Positions 11,716-22,236 of a stretch of 64,000 bases of DNA are shown piece after piece. The position numbers were made by a program, and so were the translations under genes. Origin of the DNA: Saprolegnia diclina VS20. Its lineage: Eukaryota; Oomycota; Saprolegniomycetes; Saprolegniales; Saprolegniaceae. The first letter of the stretch is position 1. Each line of letters starts with the position of its first letter. Location: contig NW_008246099.1 in NCBI RefSeq assembly GCF_000281045.1, positions 316,077 to 380,076 of the forward strand. The letters are read 5' to 3'. The notes under the pieces are model-generated. The model saw only the letters and a list, made by a program, of their open reading frames with translations. It did no database searches and was not told where the DNA came from.

Positions 11716-12230
11716 ATGACGACCGAGGTCGAGGCCGCGGCCAAGGAAGAGGAGCGCCGAAGGAAGAAGAGCGCGTACTCGAAAGCGTACTACGAGGCCA
11801 ACAAGGCTACCGTCAGCCTAAAGCAGAAGCTGCGCCGTCAAGCCCGCTTGGCGACCACCCAAGTGAGCAAGCACGAGACGTGGCGGAAGCCGTCGCGGGC
11901 GTGCCAGCCGACCGGGCACCAGCGCCCGCGAGCTATCAAAACAGAGTGGTAGGCCGCTTCGGGCCATTGTCTACCATGTCAACGTGATCTTCATGTAGGC
12001 GAGCAGCGACGAACCGCAGTACTACAGACGCAGCACACCAGACCTTGTCGTGGTCCGACGCGCTGCGAGATTTACCGTTGACAGAGACGTTGCCCGCCGA
12101 CCTGTTTGTCAAAGAGATCGACGAGTCCAAAGCACCGCCCGTCGATGAGCTCGTCCCGACGCGCTGTGCGTCAATATCGAATGAGACCACGCGCGATTGG
12201 CTCTGCGTCTGTCCCTATTGCATGCAGTAA
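11716..12230 (+). CDS. Small hypothetical basic protein, two exons
   Basis: Exons 11716-11948 and 11999-12230 with a 50-nt GTAGGC...TAG intron give 154 residues. Residues 1-50 are charged and probably helical (KEEERRRKKSAYSKAYYEAN), resembling the KKAYxKAYYEANK modules of many oomycete hypothetical proteins. The second exon is more acidic and ends with CVCPYCMQ, a possible CxxC pair. Phase agrees across the junction, which supports a real gene. Coding-like sequence continues to about 12650 in other frames, so this may be one part of a longer gene. I do not recognise the family. Confidence 0.4.
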
Positions 12231-12653
12231 ACGTAAATTTGGTTGGTGTTGTGCATCCCGGGCGCCAAATGTTATGTGTCCAAGAGACCTGCTCGTTGAG
12301 CTCGTCAAAGGTTGTATGCGTTGAGCTAGAGATCTCTCGAATGCGCAGCACCCCGTCTCACGGTACCAACAAGTGTACATCGTCACCTTGGCGTCTCCTA
12401 TAACAAGCAACTCAGCCGAGCTGCTGCACTTGTCCCACTACGGCAACCCGCTCATGTCCTCCCGCGCTACGGCGATTTTGTGCACCATGTTGCGTTGAAA
12501 ATTGCGCCGGTCCGGTCTAGCTTGTACTTCCTCAGCCCGGATGCCCGACACTGCCTGCTCTGCGATGTGCCCGGGGGAGTGGCGCTCTTACATGTAGCCA
12601 AACCATGTATGACAGACATACCACATCATATCAACTTGATATTCCGATAAGCT
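12231..12653 (+). other. Coding-like but unassigned segment
   Basis: One plus frame stays open from about 12408 to 12650 and has coding-like codon use (for example SLYFLSPDARHCLLCDVPGG). Another short open stretch, 12197-12403, reads VGVVHPGRQMLCVQETC. They could be further exons of the gene starting at 11716, or remains of a decayed gene. I could not join them with confident splice sites. Confidence 0.25.
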
Positions 12654-14441
12654 CTAATTGTCCTTCTCCGCCTGCGCAACTACGATGTACTTGAGCGCGA
12701 CCTGGTAGAGTGCAAAGCAAACCACGCCAAGACCGAGCGCCACGAGCGTAAATGACGGGCGAGTTGACATCGTCGACCCGGCGGCACGCAGGTTGGCGCC
12801 TTGTAGTTGCACTGGCGCTTCGGTCCACGCCGGCATGTTGGGATCGCGCGGGATGTAGCACGTAAACCCTTCAAACCCGAGGTCGCAGCGGCATCGGCCG
12901 TTGATGCAGTCGCCGTGGCCGCTGCACTGCTCGCGGTTGACGCAGAGCACGGTCGGGTCGACGGCGCCGCCCGCCGCCGCAGTGGCAAACGACGCAATGT
13001 ACGCAAAAAAGGCTTCGTCGTGGATCGAGCGCCCGCCTTGGAGAAACTTGGCGTCTGTCTTTTGAACGCTCGGGAAGAGGAGCTGGAACGTGCCTCGTCG
13101 GCTGTACTCGGTCGCGCCACCGAGAAGCTGCGCGGCGACGGGCGGTGAGAACCAGCCGGGGCACCGCCAACAGGTCATATCCCACGTGGCGAGCTGGTCG
13201 CGGCACTTGCTCTTGCAGTACGCTGGCGAGGCGAGTAGCGTTGCCTCTTGGAGGTCCGGTTCGTTGGGCGCACGGACACCGACGAGCTGGATGACGTCGG
13301 CGGCTACGTTGTTGAGGAGACCCGTCTCCGCGCCGGTTGCAAACACTGGCCGGGGCACGAGCGACGGCGACCGCTCGACCCGGTCTAGAAAAGGCTGGCC
13401 GTCGTCTTGGATATGAAACACAAAGCCGAGGAGCTCAAACGCGCCGCTGGTCGTCGCTGCGTCGAGGAGCATTTGGCGCCGCCCCGCAATAAGCTTTGAG
13501 ATCGCGCCGAGCGTCTCTTTGTGAAAGCGATCGACGTCGATATTGTGGTCGCGAAGGTATGCTTGCAAGACACGCCAGTGGTTGCTGCCCTCGGTGGCCG
13601 ACGACGGCAGCTCGGTGTAGTAGTCTCGCAAGTCGGGCAGCTCCCACGGCGGGAGGTAGTCGTTGTCGTCGACAATGTACGAGGCGACGTCGGCGCTCGC
13701 ATCAAGCGTTGTCGGGTACGGCTGCGTGCAGAAGCGCAAAAGCGCATTGTCGTAGACATACACACGTAGCGGATCGAGCGATGCAATGAGCACGAAGAAG
13801 CGAAGTTCAAACTTGCGGCCCGAGATGAGGAGTGGCTCCACGTACTTGGTCACAACGGCGTCCGGTGGGACGTCGTCGCTCTGCACTTGCGGCAGTCCTT
13901 TGAGGAGCGACGTGTGACCGCTGGCGTGCACGAGCCAGCGGCGATTGTACGCGGCGTCGACGGTGGCCTTTTCGGCCACCAGCGGGGTGTTGAGAACGTC
14001 ACGGATCGCTTGTAGGAGCGCTGGTTTGTCCTGCGGAAGGCGAAACGCAGGTGCGACAAAGCCAAAGTCAAAGGCACCGAATTGCCGCTGCAGCGCCGCG
14101 TGCGAGCGGTGGAGCTTCTCAGTCAAGACCGCGGCGCCGTCCAGATGATTGATTCGGTGGCGAGGTGCGAGCTCGCCGAGGGCGTTGGATGGCGGCGCCT
14201 CGTTCGACCAGAGCAGATCGTACATGGCCGTATCGGCTGCCGCCGTCCACGAGGGCGCGTCGAGCTGCAGCTCGCTGATGCCATGCAGGTACAACGCCCG
14301 CCGAATGGGCCCGTTGGCATCAACGTCGGCGTCGGGCAGGAGCGCCACCTTGTTGGGCCGCTGGGCGTCCCGCGCAGAGACGCCCGGCAGCAGCATGAGG
14401 CAGCAGCTTAGCCACGCGAGAAGGCCCCGGACAACCGCCAT
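12654..14441 (-). CDS. Secreted TTL-fold/EGF-like/TM protein, probable pseudoenzyme
   Basis: Single exon, 595 residues from ATG 14441. That start places a signal peptide (AVVRGLLAWLSCCLMLLPGVSA) at the N-terminus; an upstream in-frame ATG at 14507 would bury it. Residues about 70-420 are a tubulin-tyrosine-ligase-like ATP-grasp domain (VEPLLISGRKF, DPLRVYVYDNALLRFC). A Cys-rich segment follows, then an EGF-like module (CSGHGDCINGRCRCDLGFEGFTC) and one C-terminal membrane helix. Compared with its neighbour at 14935, WLLK is replaced by WLVH, and the metal-binding MEVNQSPN by DRVERSPS. ATP-grasp catalysis therefore looks lost. The signal peptide puts the domain in the lumen or outside the cell, so tubulin is an unlikely substrate. 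Confidence 0.85.
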   Translation of the reverse strand: MAVVRGLLAWLSCCLMLLPGVSARDAQRPNKVALLPDADVDANGPIRRALYLHGISELQLDAPSWTAAADTAMYDLLWSNEAPPSNALGELAPRHRINHLDGAAVLTEKLHRSHAALQRQFGAFDFGFVAPAFRLPQDKPALLQAIRDVLNTPLVAEKATVDAAYNRRWLVHASGHTSLLKGLPQVQSDDVPPDAVVTKYVEPLLISGRKFELRFFVLIASLDPLRVYVYDNALLRFCTQPYPTTLDASADVASYIVDDNDYLPPWELPDLRDYYTELPSSATEGSNHWRVLQAYLRDHNIDVDRFHKETLGAISKLIAGRRQMLLDAATTSGAFELLGFVFHIQDDGQPFLDRVERSPSLVPRPVFATGAETGLLNNVAADVIQLVGVRAPNEPDLQEATLLASPAYCKSKCRDQLATWDMTCWRCPGWFSPPVAAQLLGGATEYSRRGTFQLLFPSVQKTDAKFLQGGRSIHDEAFFAYIASFATAAAGGAVDPTVLCVNREQCSGHGDCINGRCRCDLGFEGFTCYIPRDPNMPAWTEAPVQLQGANLRAAGSTMSTRPSFTLVALGLGVVCFALYQVALKYIVVAQAEKDN

Positions 14442-14934
14442 TGCTGCACGAATGCGCCAGATAAAATACACGTGTTCCGATACGACGTCGCGCGACACTA
14501 GACGCACGCAACTTTCGAGGTCCCGTCCATGGCTGCAAAAGGCCCCAGCTCATGCACGGCCTGTCAGTAGGCTTGCGGTCCCGCTTCTTATGTGATCCAG
14601 TCCACCAGCATGCTGTCGTCACCTCGCAGCGGCAGCCTCGCTGTAGTCCTCGCGTTTGGGAGTCGACAAACGCGCCTTCTGCTCAGCGCAGTTGTGCATC
14701 GGGGGTTGGCTGGTGTCAACAACACAAGCTACGCGATACATTGGTGCCTTGAGTAGCAGCGCGTCGCGGCGGCGACCACTCCAGCGAGCTTCGATTATCG
14801 AGGCGGGAAAGGTTTGCGTGCGTTTAGTCAGCGTCGTTGCCTTTCTAAAAAATCGATCTTTCCCAAATCTTTCGAAATTCACGCAAGTGCAACGTAGGAA
14901 GATCCCAGAGTTGCCGATCGGACGCGTCTCGCCC
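14442..14934. promoter_or_regulatory. Shared divergent promoter of the TTL-like pair
   Basis: 493 bp lie between the two head-to-head start codons. It probably holds both promoters. I found no clear core element in either direction. Confidence 0.4.
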
Positions 14935-16848
14935 ATGCGCTCGTTCCTCTGGTTGGCGCTAGCGTGCGCAGCGGTCGCCGTCGCTGGCGACCGCAAAGCC
15001 AAGACCTTTCTCTTGCCAGAGACCGCGCGCTTCCACCTCGGGCCGCTGCTCCAGGCCTTTGATACGCTCGGCATCACCGAATACGACAGCGAGGACGCCG
15101 ACTCGTGGCGCGCCGCCAAACACACGGACGACATCGACTTGATCTGGAGCTACGAGTATGTGCAGCTGGGCGCGATCGGGCCGCTCAAGCGCCGGCACAA
15201 GGTGAACCACCTCCCCGGCAGCTTTGTGCTCGTCTCGAAAGGCCACGTGTACGAGACGCAGCTGCGGCTGCAAGCCGAGCACAGCAAGTTCGACTTCAAC
15301 TTTATTCCAGCACAATATCGACTGCCGCAAGACGTCGACGAGTTCTCGGCGGCGTTCCGCGCCCGGCGCGACGACCCGCTTGTCGCGACCAAGCCGGACG
15401 ACGCGCTGTACAACCGCCGGTGGCTCTTAAAGAGCCAGGCGCACCGCGGCGTGCGCTTCTTCAGCGGCATGGAGGAGCTTGGCGAGCACATGCACACGAA
15501 CGACATGGTCGCGCAGTGCATTGAGCCGCTGCTCATCTCGGGCCACAAGTTTGACATTGGTCTCTACGTGGCAGTGACGTCGATCGACCCGCTGCGCATT
15601 TACATCTACCACAATGCACTCTTGCGCATGTGCAAGCTCCCGTACCCCGTCTCGCTCGACAACGCCGCCGACCTCGAGTCGTACGTCGTCGACGAGTACC
15701 TCCCGCCCTGGGAAATGCCCGCGCTGCGCGACTTTTACAGTGAGCTGCCTTCGAAAACGAGCGAAGGCACAAGCCACTTTGGCGTGCTCAAAAAGCACCT
15801 CGAGACGATTGGCTTAGACGCTGACCGGTTTGAGCGCGAGATCTACGGCGACGTCGTCAAGATCATTGCTGGTAACCGCGCCCACTTCCTCGACGCGGAG
15901 CGCACGTACCGTCGCCAGCACCGCCAAGCTCAAGACAACGTCGGGAGCAACTTTTTTGAAATGTACCGGTTTGACTTTATGGTCGAAGACAACGGCAAGC
16001 CATGGCTCATGGAGGTCAACCAGTCGCCCAACCTCGCGCCCAAGTACTTTGCGTCCGGCACGGACGCTGCGATGAAGGAGGGAATTGTACACGATCTCTT
16101 GCACATGGTCGGCGTCCAGTCACCAAGCGACAGAAATAGTCCGCCACAGGTATCGAACCTCCGACCGACGGTGCACTCTAAACATATTGGGTGAATCTAG
16201 CTCGACGCAGCCCGTTGTGCCGAGCAGTGCAAGGACAAGGCGTCGCAGTTCTGGGATATAAACTGCTGGCGCTGCGAGAAATGGCTGAGTAAGCACGCGG
16301 CGCAGACGCTGTTTGAAGCGGCGACCGAGCACGCGCGCCGCGGCAAGTTCAACCTCGTGTACCCAGCGAACTCGGCGTACGACGAGTTTGTCGCGGGCGG
16401 CTTGAGTGCCCACGACAAGAATTTTGCCGCGTACTTGCGGTCATTTTCAAACCACGCTGCGAAAGAGCCGAGCGAGCTGCTGGACGCGCCCTTCTGCTCA
16501 CGCCGCAACGACTGCAGCAAGCACGGGGACTGCGTCAACGGCGCTTGCGTCTGCGACGTGGGCTACGAAGGCAAGACGTGCTACATCTCGACGGGTCGCA
16601 AGCAGCGCGAGGAAGCCGCGGCTAGAAAGGCCGAAAAGGAGGCCGCGCAAGCGGATGAGGAGGCCGCGCGTCCAAAGGCGCCAGCAGGGGAGCTGCTACC
16701 CCCCGGCAATCTCCGCGACGCGCAGGACGCGCCCATGTACCCCCGGAGCATGGTCGTCTTCCTCTTTGGCGCTGTCTTCACGTTGACGGGCGCGTTTGCG
16801 TATGCCAACCGCAAGTACCTGCATAAGACGCCGACCAAAAGCAGCTAG
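14935..16848 (+). CDS. Secreted TTL-fold/EGF-like/TM protein
   Basis: Exons 14935-16149 and 16201-16848 (51-nt intron) give 620 residues. The start at 14935 is chosen because it begins a signal peptide (MRSFLWLALACAAVAVAG); the frame is open upstream to 14656. The TTL-like ATP-grasp domain keeps WLLKSQAHRG, IEPLLISGHKFDI and FDFMVEDNGKPWLMEVNQSP, so the ATP lysine and metal-binding E/N are present. The usual KFDxR arginine is Gly here. A Cys-rich region, an EGF-like module (CSKHGDCVNGACVCDVGYEGKTC), a Glu/Ala/Lys-rich probable coiled coil and one membrane helix follow. It is a divergently transcribed paralog of the gene at 12654-14441. It may ligate amino acids to a secretory-pathway protein; that is inference. 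Confidence 0.88.
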
Positions 16849-16973
16849 ATTACGTGATCGTTGATACATTTCAGTTTGTACCAGCTCCGTGTCCAGTCAC
16901 GTCGTGTGCGTCTAGGTCTGGTGACCAAGCAAAGGGTGCAAGTAGGTGTATATAACTTAGTCGCTAAATGACT

Positions 16974-18093
16974 TCACGTCGAGCAGCACGGGTCGATGTT
17001 GCCCGACATTTCGGCTTGCTCCGTGTCTTTAAAGAGGTAAAAGCCGGCGCCGAGACCGAGGATCGCGGCGACAAAGAGACCTGTCTCGTACAACATTGCG
17101 ACGAGCATGAGGAGGTACCCGAGCGTCAGCGCTAACATGTAGAGCACGCTCAAAACGATCTCGCACCAGAGCGGTAATCGAACTGGCGGGGTCGATGGTC
17201 GCTATAGGTCCAGTGTAGTCTACCGTCCCTTGTGTCAAAACTACCTTGGACGTTGGAAGGCTAGGCGTGGCTTGACGGCAGGCCTCGTACGCTGCATAGT
17301 GATGCAGCATACGCTATTGCAACATGGTCAAAGCTTGTCGTCGACGACGAGAACGCCACCTTCTCCACATCTTCGCGGAATTCGCCGAGCCACTCGACAA
17401 GAATGCCAATCAACACGACAAGGGCAAAACCGAGCGCGTACTTGAGCTCGCTCGAGAGAACCCATGTCGGCAGAAACAACTTGGGGCAGGACGAGCCGAC
17501 GAAGGACTGGAAGCCGTCAAACATGACGGTCGAGTGTTCGCAGAGCGGCGTCTCACGCGTGCTGGGCGCTTTGACGGTGTAGTACGCCGACTAGACACGA
17601 ATAATAGATGAGGTACGATGGGGTTGGTGGCGCACCGGCTGCGCCTTGATGAGTTTGGCATGGGCTTCCGAGCAAGCAAAGAGCTTTTGGTTGCCTTGGT
17701 ACCCCCACGACATGGAGACGTGCACGTGTGGGCTGCCGCAGACTGGGCACGCGACGCCGGCGCTCGCGTAGGGTTCGGGCAAGTGATGGGGGTCAACGAC
17801 CTCAGGTGACCGCAGGATAGACTCCTAGGCATGTCATCTGTATGGCCTGACAGAGCAAGAAGATATGGTACGGGGAGTGTGCGAAGGAGGTCCATGTGCC
17901 CAGCCATCTCGCAGCCGTAAATGGCTTGGTTGCCCTCCCACGTCTGGTTGAGTTCGGGAATGACCACCATATTGCAGAGGGGACAATACGTCTCTTCGAG
18001 CACTTGGTGCGCAGTGCAGAATGAAGTCACCACACAGACTAAGAGCAATACGACCCCATAGCTGGCAAGTCGCTCGGCCATGGCGACAGACAT
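16974..18093 (-). CDS. Ctr copper transporter with two YHS-like ectodomain modules
   Basis: Exons in gene order: 17872-18093, 17636-17824, 17291-17590 and 16974-17201, giving 312 residues. A signal peptide (residues about 8-28) is followed by two related modules. Residues 35-74 contain CPLCNM and end in LRTLP. Residues 99-137 contain CPVCGSPHVHVSM and QKLFACSEAHAKL. Both resemble YHS/NosL-type metal-binding folds. Then come a Ctr helix 1 (KYALGFALVVLIGILVEWL), helix 2 with the MxxxM copper signature (GYLLMLVAMLYETG), and helix 3 with GLGAGF. The tail ends CCST, a Cys pair suited to handing copper on. Exon 3 to 4 uses an 89-nt intron, the least certain junction. It is divergent from the second Ctr gene at 18908. 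Confidence 0.8.
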
Positions 18094-18907
18094 TGTGTCA
18101 ATAGCCCTTGCGACGCGACGACAACTTTGCCTCTCTACACTTGTATCCGGATAACGCAATTGCTGACGGGTCGGCTGTCCACTTCAACAATTGCGGCTCG
18201 TCCACGGTGGGTTCAACTATTGCTGGTGGAGCGACCAGGCGCCTGAGCTCTTGGGTGCCACGAGCGCCCCGACATGGCGACAATTTCGCGCACACCGAGG
18301 GTTGTGATAGCTGGTCGCGACGCTATCTTATAGCAAGGGTCGGTAAGATCTGATTGACCCGGTCACGGTCACGAGACGCGGTCGAGTTGTTGCGCGTCGG
18401 ATCATGGTAAATGTAATCAGCAGTTCCTTGAGAATTGCTTCAAATTGTCAACACTTTTTCAACGTTGTGATGTGATCAAGGTCGAAGCGCCACGAATTCA
18501 GTCTCCTTCCATGGATGAAGTCGGCGAAATAAATAAATTCAACGGGCTTATGCTGGCAACGAGGACCTTGTCCAACTAATACCTTGCACTCGATGGATGT
18601 CTGCAGCATTTGTCGATGTTGTTGTCGATTGACGAGGTACACGGTTTCAGACAAGAGAAACGTGGGAGCAGCAAAAGGAAACTCGGGTTTGAGTGAATTC
18701 TTAGTCGCTCTTGGGTCTACGTCGGCTCTAACCAGTCGATCGCAGCGAAATTCGAAATGGCCGGCTGCTGGACGCCTCTTCTAGTTGCCTTTTGGTACCT
18801 CATTTTATGCGCAACTGATTACACGCGGGTTTCTCGCCATCCGATTGGCTAAAATTATTCCGAGTCTATGCACCGGAAACCTCCCGGGCGATCATTCGAA
18901 GGTTCGC
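18094..18907. promoter_or_regulatory. Intergenic region shared by the two Ctr genes
   Basis: 814 bp between divergent starts. It holds one TTATCCGGA element (18146-18154, minus orientation) 53 bp upstream of the minus gene. Nothing I recognise as a copper-response element is present. Confidence 0.35.
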
Positions 18908-20316
18908 ATGCAGCAAGCAAGAGCAGTCGTCGCCATCGTGCTCGCGCTGGCCGCGCTGGCCATGGGCCACATGCATGACATGGGCGACATGCATGGCATG
19001 GACCACATGCCCATGGGCAACGGCAAGCACTGCCCCATCTGCAACATGAACGCCGAGGACGCCTGGTACATCGAGATGAAGCACGGCCAGCGACTCTTCA
19101 CGTGCTCGATGACGACCGGCGACAACTTTGCAGCGGGCATCCACGCCTTCTCGCACCCTGCGCTTCTCGGCGCTGCCATGGTACGTGCCTGCTCTGTGCA
19201 TTGCGCGAGCTCATTGTATGCCAGAGCGACTACGTGGCAACCGACGTGACGCAGTGCGCGCCGGGCTGCGCCGACTGCAGCAACAACACGACGCTGCTGG
19301 ATCCTGTCTCGGGCGCAACCATCACCAGCGACAATGCGCGCTTTCTCTGCTTTGCCCGCGGCCAGAAGCTGTACTTTGCCTCGGAGACGACCAAGTCGGC
19401 GTTCGCCGCGGCGCTTCCATCGCAGCCTGTACGTCTTTCACCTCTACCTCTGTGCGCTCATAACAGTCTAGTACTTTGGTGTGCAAAGCGTCATGTGCGG
19501 CGGGCGCACCTGCCCGGACGCGTTCCAGGTACCAGCGCAAGTCGTGGCCGACGCGCCCTTTTGCACGGGCGCGTCCGTCATGCTCTCGGGATTTCAATCG
19601 ACGGTTCATGGCACGTGCGTCAAGCTCTTCTTCCAGTCGTGGGTGCTCGACACGCCGTTCAAGTACGCGCTGGCCTTCACAGGCATCTTCCTCCTCCCGC
19701 TCGGGAACGAATACCTCGTCCAAACCCGCGAGTCAATTCGCATGGCCTTTGTCAAGGCCCGTAGCAGGTAGCCTCTCGTATACAGTCGAGTGTTGCGCTA
19801 GGTATGAACGCTGCTGTTGGTAGCCGCTACAACAGTCTCGGCAAGCGGAGCCGAAAACTCATTTTGACGCTGCTCTACATGGTGCAGATGACCTTGGCGT
19901 ACTTTGCGATGCTCGTCGTCATGATCTACGACACGGGCCTCTTCTTTGCTTTGATTCTCGGCTTTGGCGTCGGCTTTGCACTCTTCAAAAGTGAAAAGAC
20001 GCTCAGCGGCAAGTCGTCCGGTATGGTACCGGCTGCGTGGCGCTTCGACGACACGGACTCGCTCACAGTGCTCTCGATCGGGGGCATGATGTGCATGCAA
20101 AACTGCGGCAACACGGTCCAGAACGCGCTCGAGCTCGTGCCCGGCGTGCACCGCGTCTTTATCGGCTTTAACGAAAAGTGTGCGTATGTTTCGGGCACGG
20201 CGACGACCAAGGCGCTCTGCAGTGCGATCGAGGACTGCGGGTTCGAGGTCAACGTCGTGCGCCCGCCCAAAGCCGAGACCCCGTCGGGCTACGGCGCCGC
20301 CTTCCACCTGGCCTAA
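18908..20316 (+). CDS. Ctr copper transporter with YHS-like ectodomain and C-terminal HMA domain
   Basis: Exons 18908-19180, 19225-19428, 19472-19767 and 19824-20316 give 421 residues. The signal peptide (1-20) is followed by a His/Met-rich copper-capture stretch (HMHDMGDMHGMDHMPM), a CPICNM module (42-47) and a second YHS-like module (LLDPVSGATIT, then GQKLYFASE). The Ctr core has helix 1 near 220-240, helix 2 with MLVVM (287-291) and helix 3 with GFGVGF. Residues 336-403 form a heavy-metal-associated domain: GGMMCMQNCGNTVQNAL, then VPGVHRVFIGF and IEDCGFEV. Its cysteines are spaced CxxxC rather than CxxC. A Ctr protein carrying its own chaperone-like HMA could pass copper on directly; this is inference. 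The likely role is copper import. Confidence 0.88.
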
Positions 20317-22236
20317 CCCTCTTGTTTTCTTTTTTAACTGCTATAACTACTTGCACCGGTACGAGCTCGCGACTTGCAAAGGCCAAGCTGGCTTCAAGAT
20401 GGCGTTTTCGGTTCACTGGGCGGCGCCCGAATATGCGACTTGTGGTGTCTTCTTGGAGCGCAACCTGCAAAGCTTTGTCGTTGCCGTCGTTCAATGTTGC
20501 TGCTGGATGGTATATTGTTGGACAAACGAGGGAGAGTAGCGCTTGGCACAGGCGTTGCGCAGCTTATTTCACTGCTCGTTGGAGACCTCTGGTGGCGTTT
20601 AGCCTTGGCTGATCATGCGTCAGGTGACTCAGGACAGCTCGCGTAGCTCCAACTACCGGTACAACATCGAGCGCTTGGCCAACGGGTGACGGCGAGAAGG
20701 TTTCTGCGAGGACATCGGTAGCATGACGTTGCTCACTGTTGCGTCAAAATTGTCGCTCTTGACCATGGGCTCGACAACGACCTTGATGTCGGTGATCTGG
20801 TGCGCAAGGCGCTGCTCTTGCTGCTGCATCGCAAGAATCTGGTCGTTCGTCTCGGCCGTAGACGTGCGTAGATTGCCCGTAGGAGCCCTGCTGGGCGTCT
20901 TTGTCGAGTCGATGATCATCACGCTGCGTCTTGTCGAGGTGCGCGGTACGGCGTGGATGTACCATGCCGGACGTTGTCTCGTTGAACGGCTTGGAGGCGG
21001 CGCGGTGCAGAAGCGTGTGCACGACCTTCTTCAGACGGGCTTGGTCAAGTTGGGCGTCGCCGGTTAGCGCTGCCGTCTCGTCATCGTCGTCCTGGGAAGT
21101 AAACTTAGTGGGCTGGCTACGCAAGCCAAGAATGATCTGGGTAGTGACGCCCCACTCGCAAACGTGGTGCGTCTAAGCGCGTCCACGCTGGCGACCCAAG
21201 CGTCTGCGATCAGCGGCGCAATCGTGAGCGCTGTGCACGCGACGTAGGCTTCGGTCGCCGCGTAGCCAAGGGTGGTACGGTCGGAGGGCGGGTCAATACG
21301 CAGCCGTCCGAGGACGTCAGACGTTGGCCAGCAGCTGACGGCCGCAGGAGACGCCTTGTTGTCCTTGTTGCTCAGCAGGTGGAATGCACAACTCGCGATC
21401 AACGCGCGAGCTCGTCCACATGGACAGTGACGAGACTTCCAAAATTGAAACATCGCCATCTTGAAATTACCCTCACGCAGTCAGTTCTTGTCGTTCCACG
21501 TGCCATGCTATAGCGCAAACACTCCTCCAACGCATTCACTCTTACACACCTCGACAAATGGCGCCACCAGACGATCTTCATGGTACCGAGGACTGCGCGA
21601 CCAGCGTGGAATTAGATTTTTGGGGCTTGACGAACGATCGACGAGGGTGTGTCGTTCGGCACTGGCGTCCTCATCGAGGACTTCATATTTCTGGCAGTTG
21701 ACGGACCAGAACCGCAACCTCCGAGCAAGCAAACGGGGCCATAGTTGCCGAGATAACAAGATTGCATGGGAGCACATGCCTGCTTTTGCTCGCAAGCGTG
21801 GCCTCGCGCTCTGGTGCGCAGCACAAAGGACCTCGATCGTAGTTGCCATCATCGCTCTGCCGCATTGACTGGCGTTGGGCGCGTCGAGAGCCTTGGTGGA
21901 ATGAATGGCTCTCGTCATCAGGCATCTCTTGTATACATTGGTCTCGTGTGGCCAAGGGCCGTCGTGCTGGCAGGTCGTCGTCTGTGGTGCTTGGGTGTCG
22001 ATCGACGGGGCCATTCGCTACAGTCCTAAATAGGACTTGTGTCCTACATCGACGCACCGTTTTGTCCGAAATGAAAATGGGGAACGGCTATTTTTTTTCG
22101 CGAGATCGGATACACTGGCGTAATGTATGCAATTAAATAAAAAACACTTTGGCGCGCGCAAGATACGCGAGTTTGCACATTCACATGGATGGCAACTTCA
22201 AGCGCTCAGATCTCATAGGAACAACAACATACTACG
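20317..22236. other. Intergenic region with a possible decaying gene
   Basis: 1.9 kb without a firm gene. The minus-strand stretch 20653-21459 looks partly coding and is listed separately. From 21460 to 22236 I see nothing beyond AT-rich spacer. Confidence 0.5.
20653..21459 (-). pseudogene. Possible spliced or decaying hypothetical gene
   Basis: Three minus-strand segments have coding-like composition but lie in different frames. The first, near 21180-21400, reads DRTTLGYAATEAYVA. The second (20960-21160) reads LDQARLKKVVHTLLHRAASK. The third (20653-20900) reads QILAMQQQEQRLAHQITDIK, coiled-coil-like, and ends at a stop. A 67-nt GTACAT...AAAG intron could join the last two. No family is recognised. 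It could be a real gene with poorly resolved introns or a decayed one. Confidence 0.25.
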
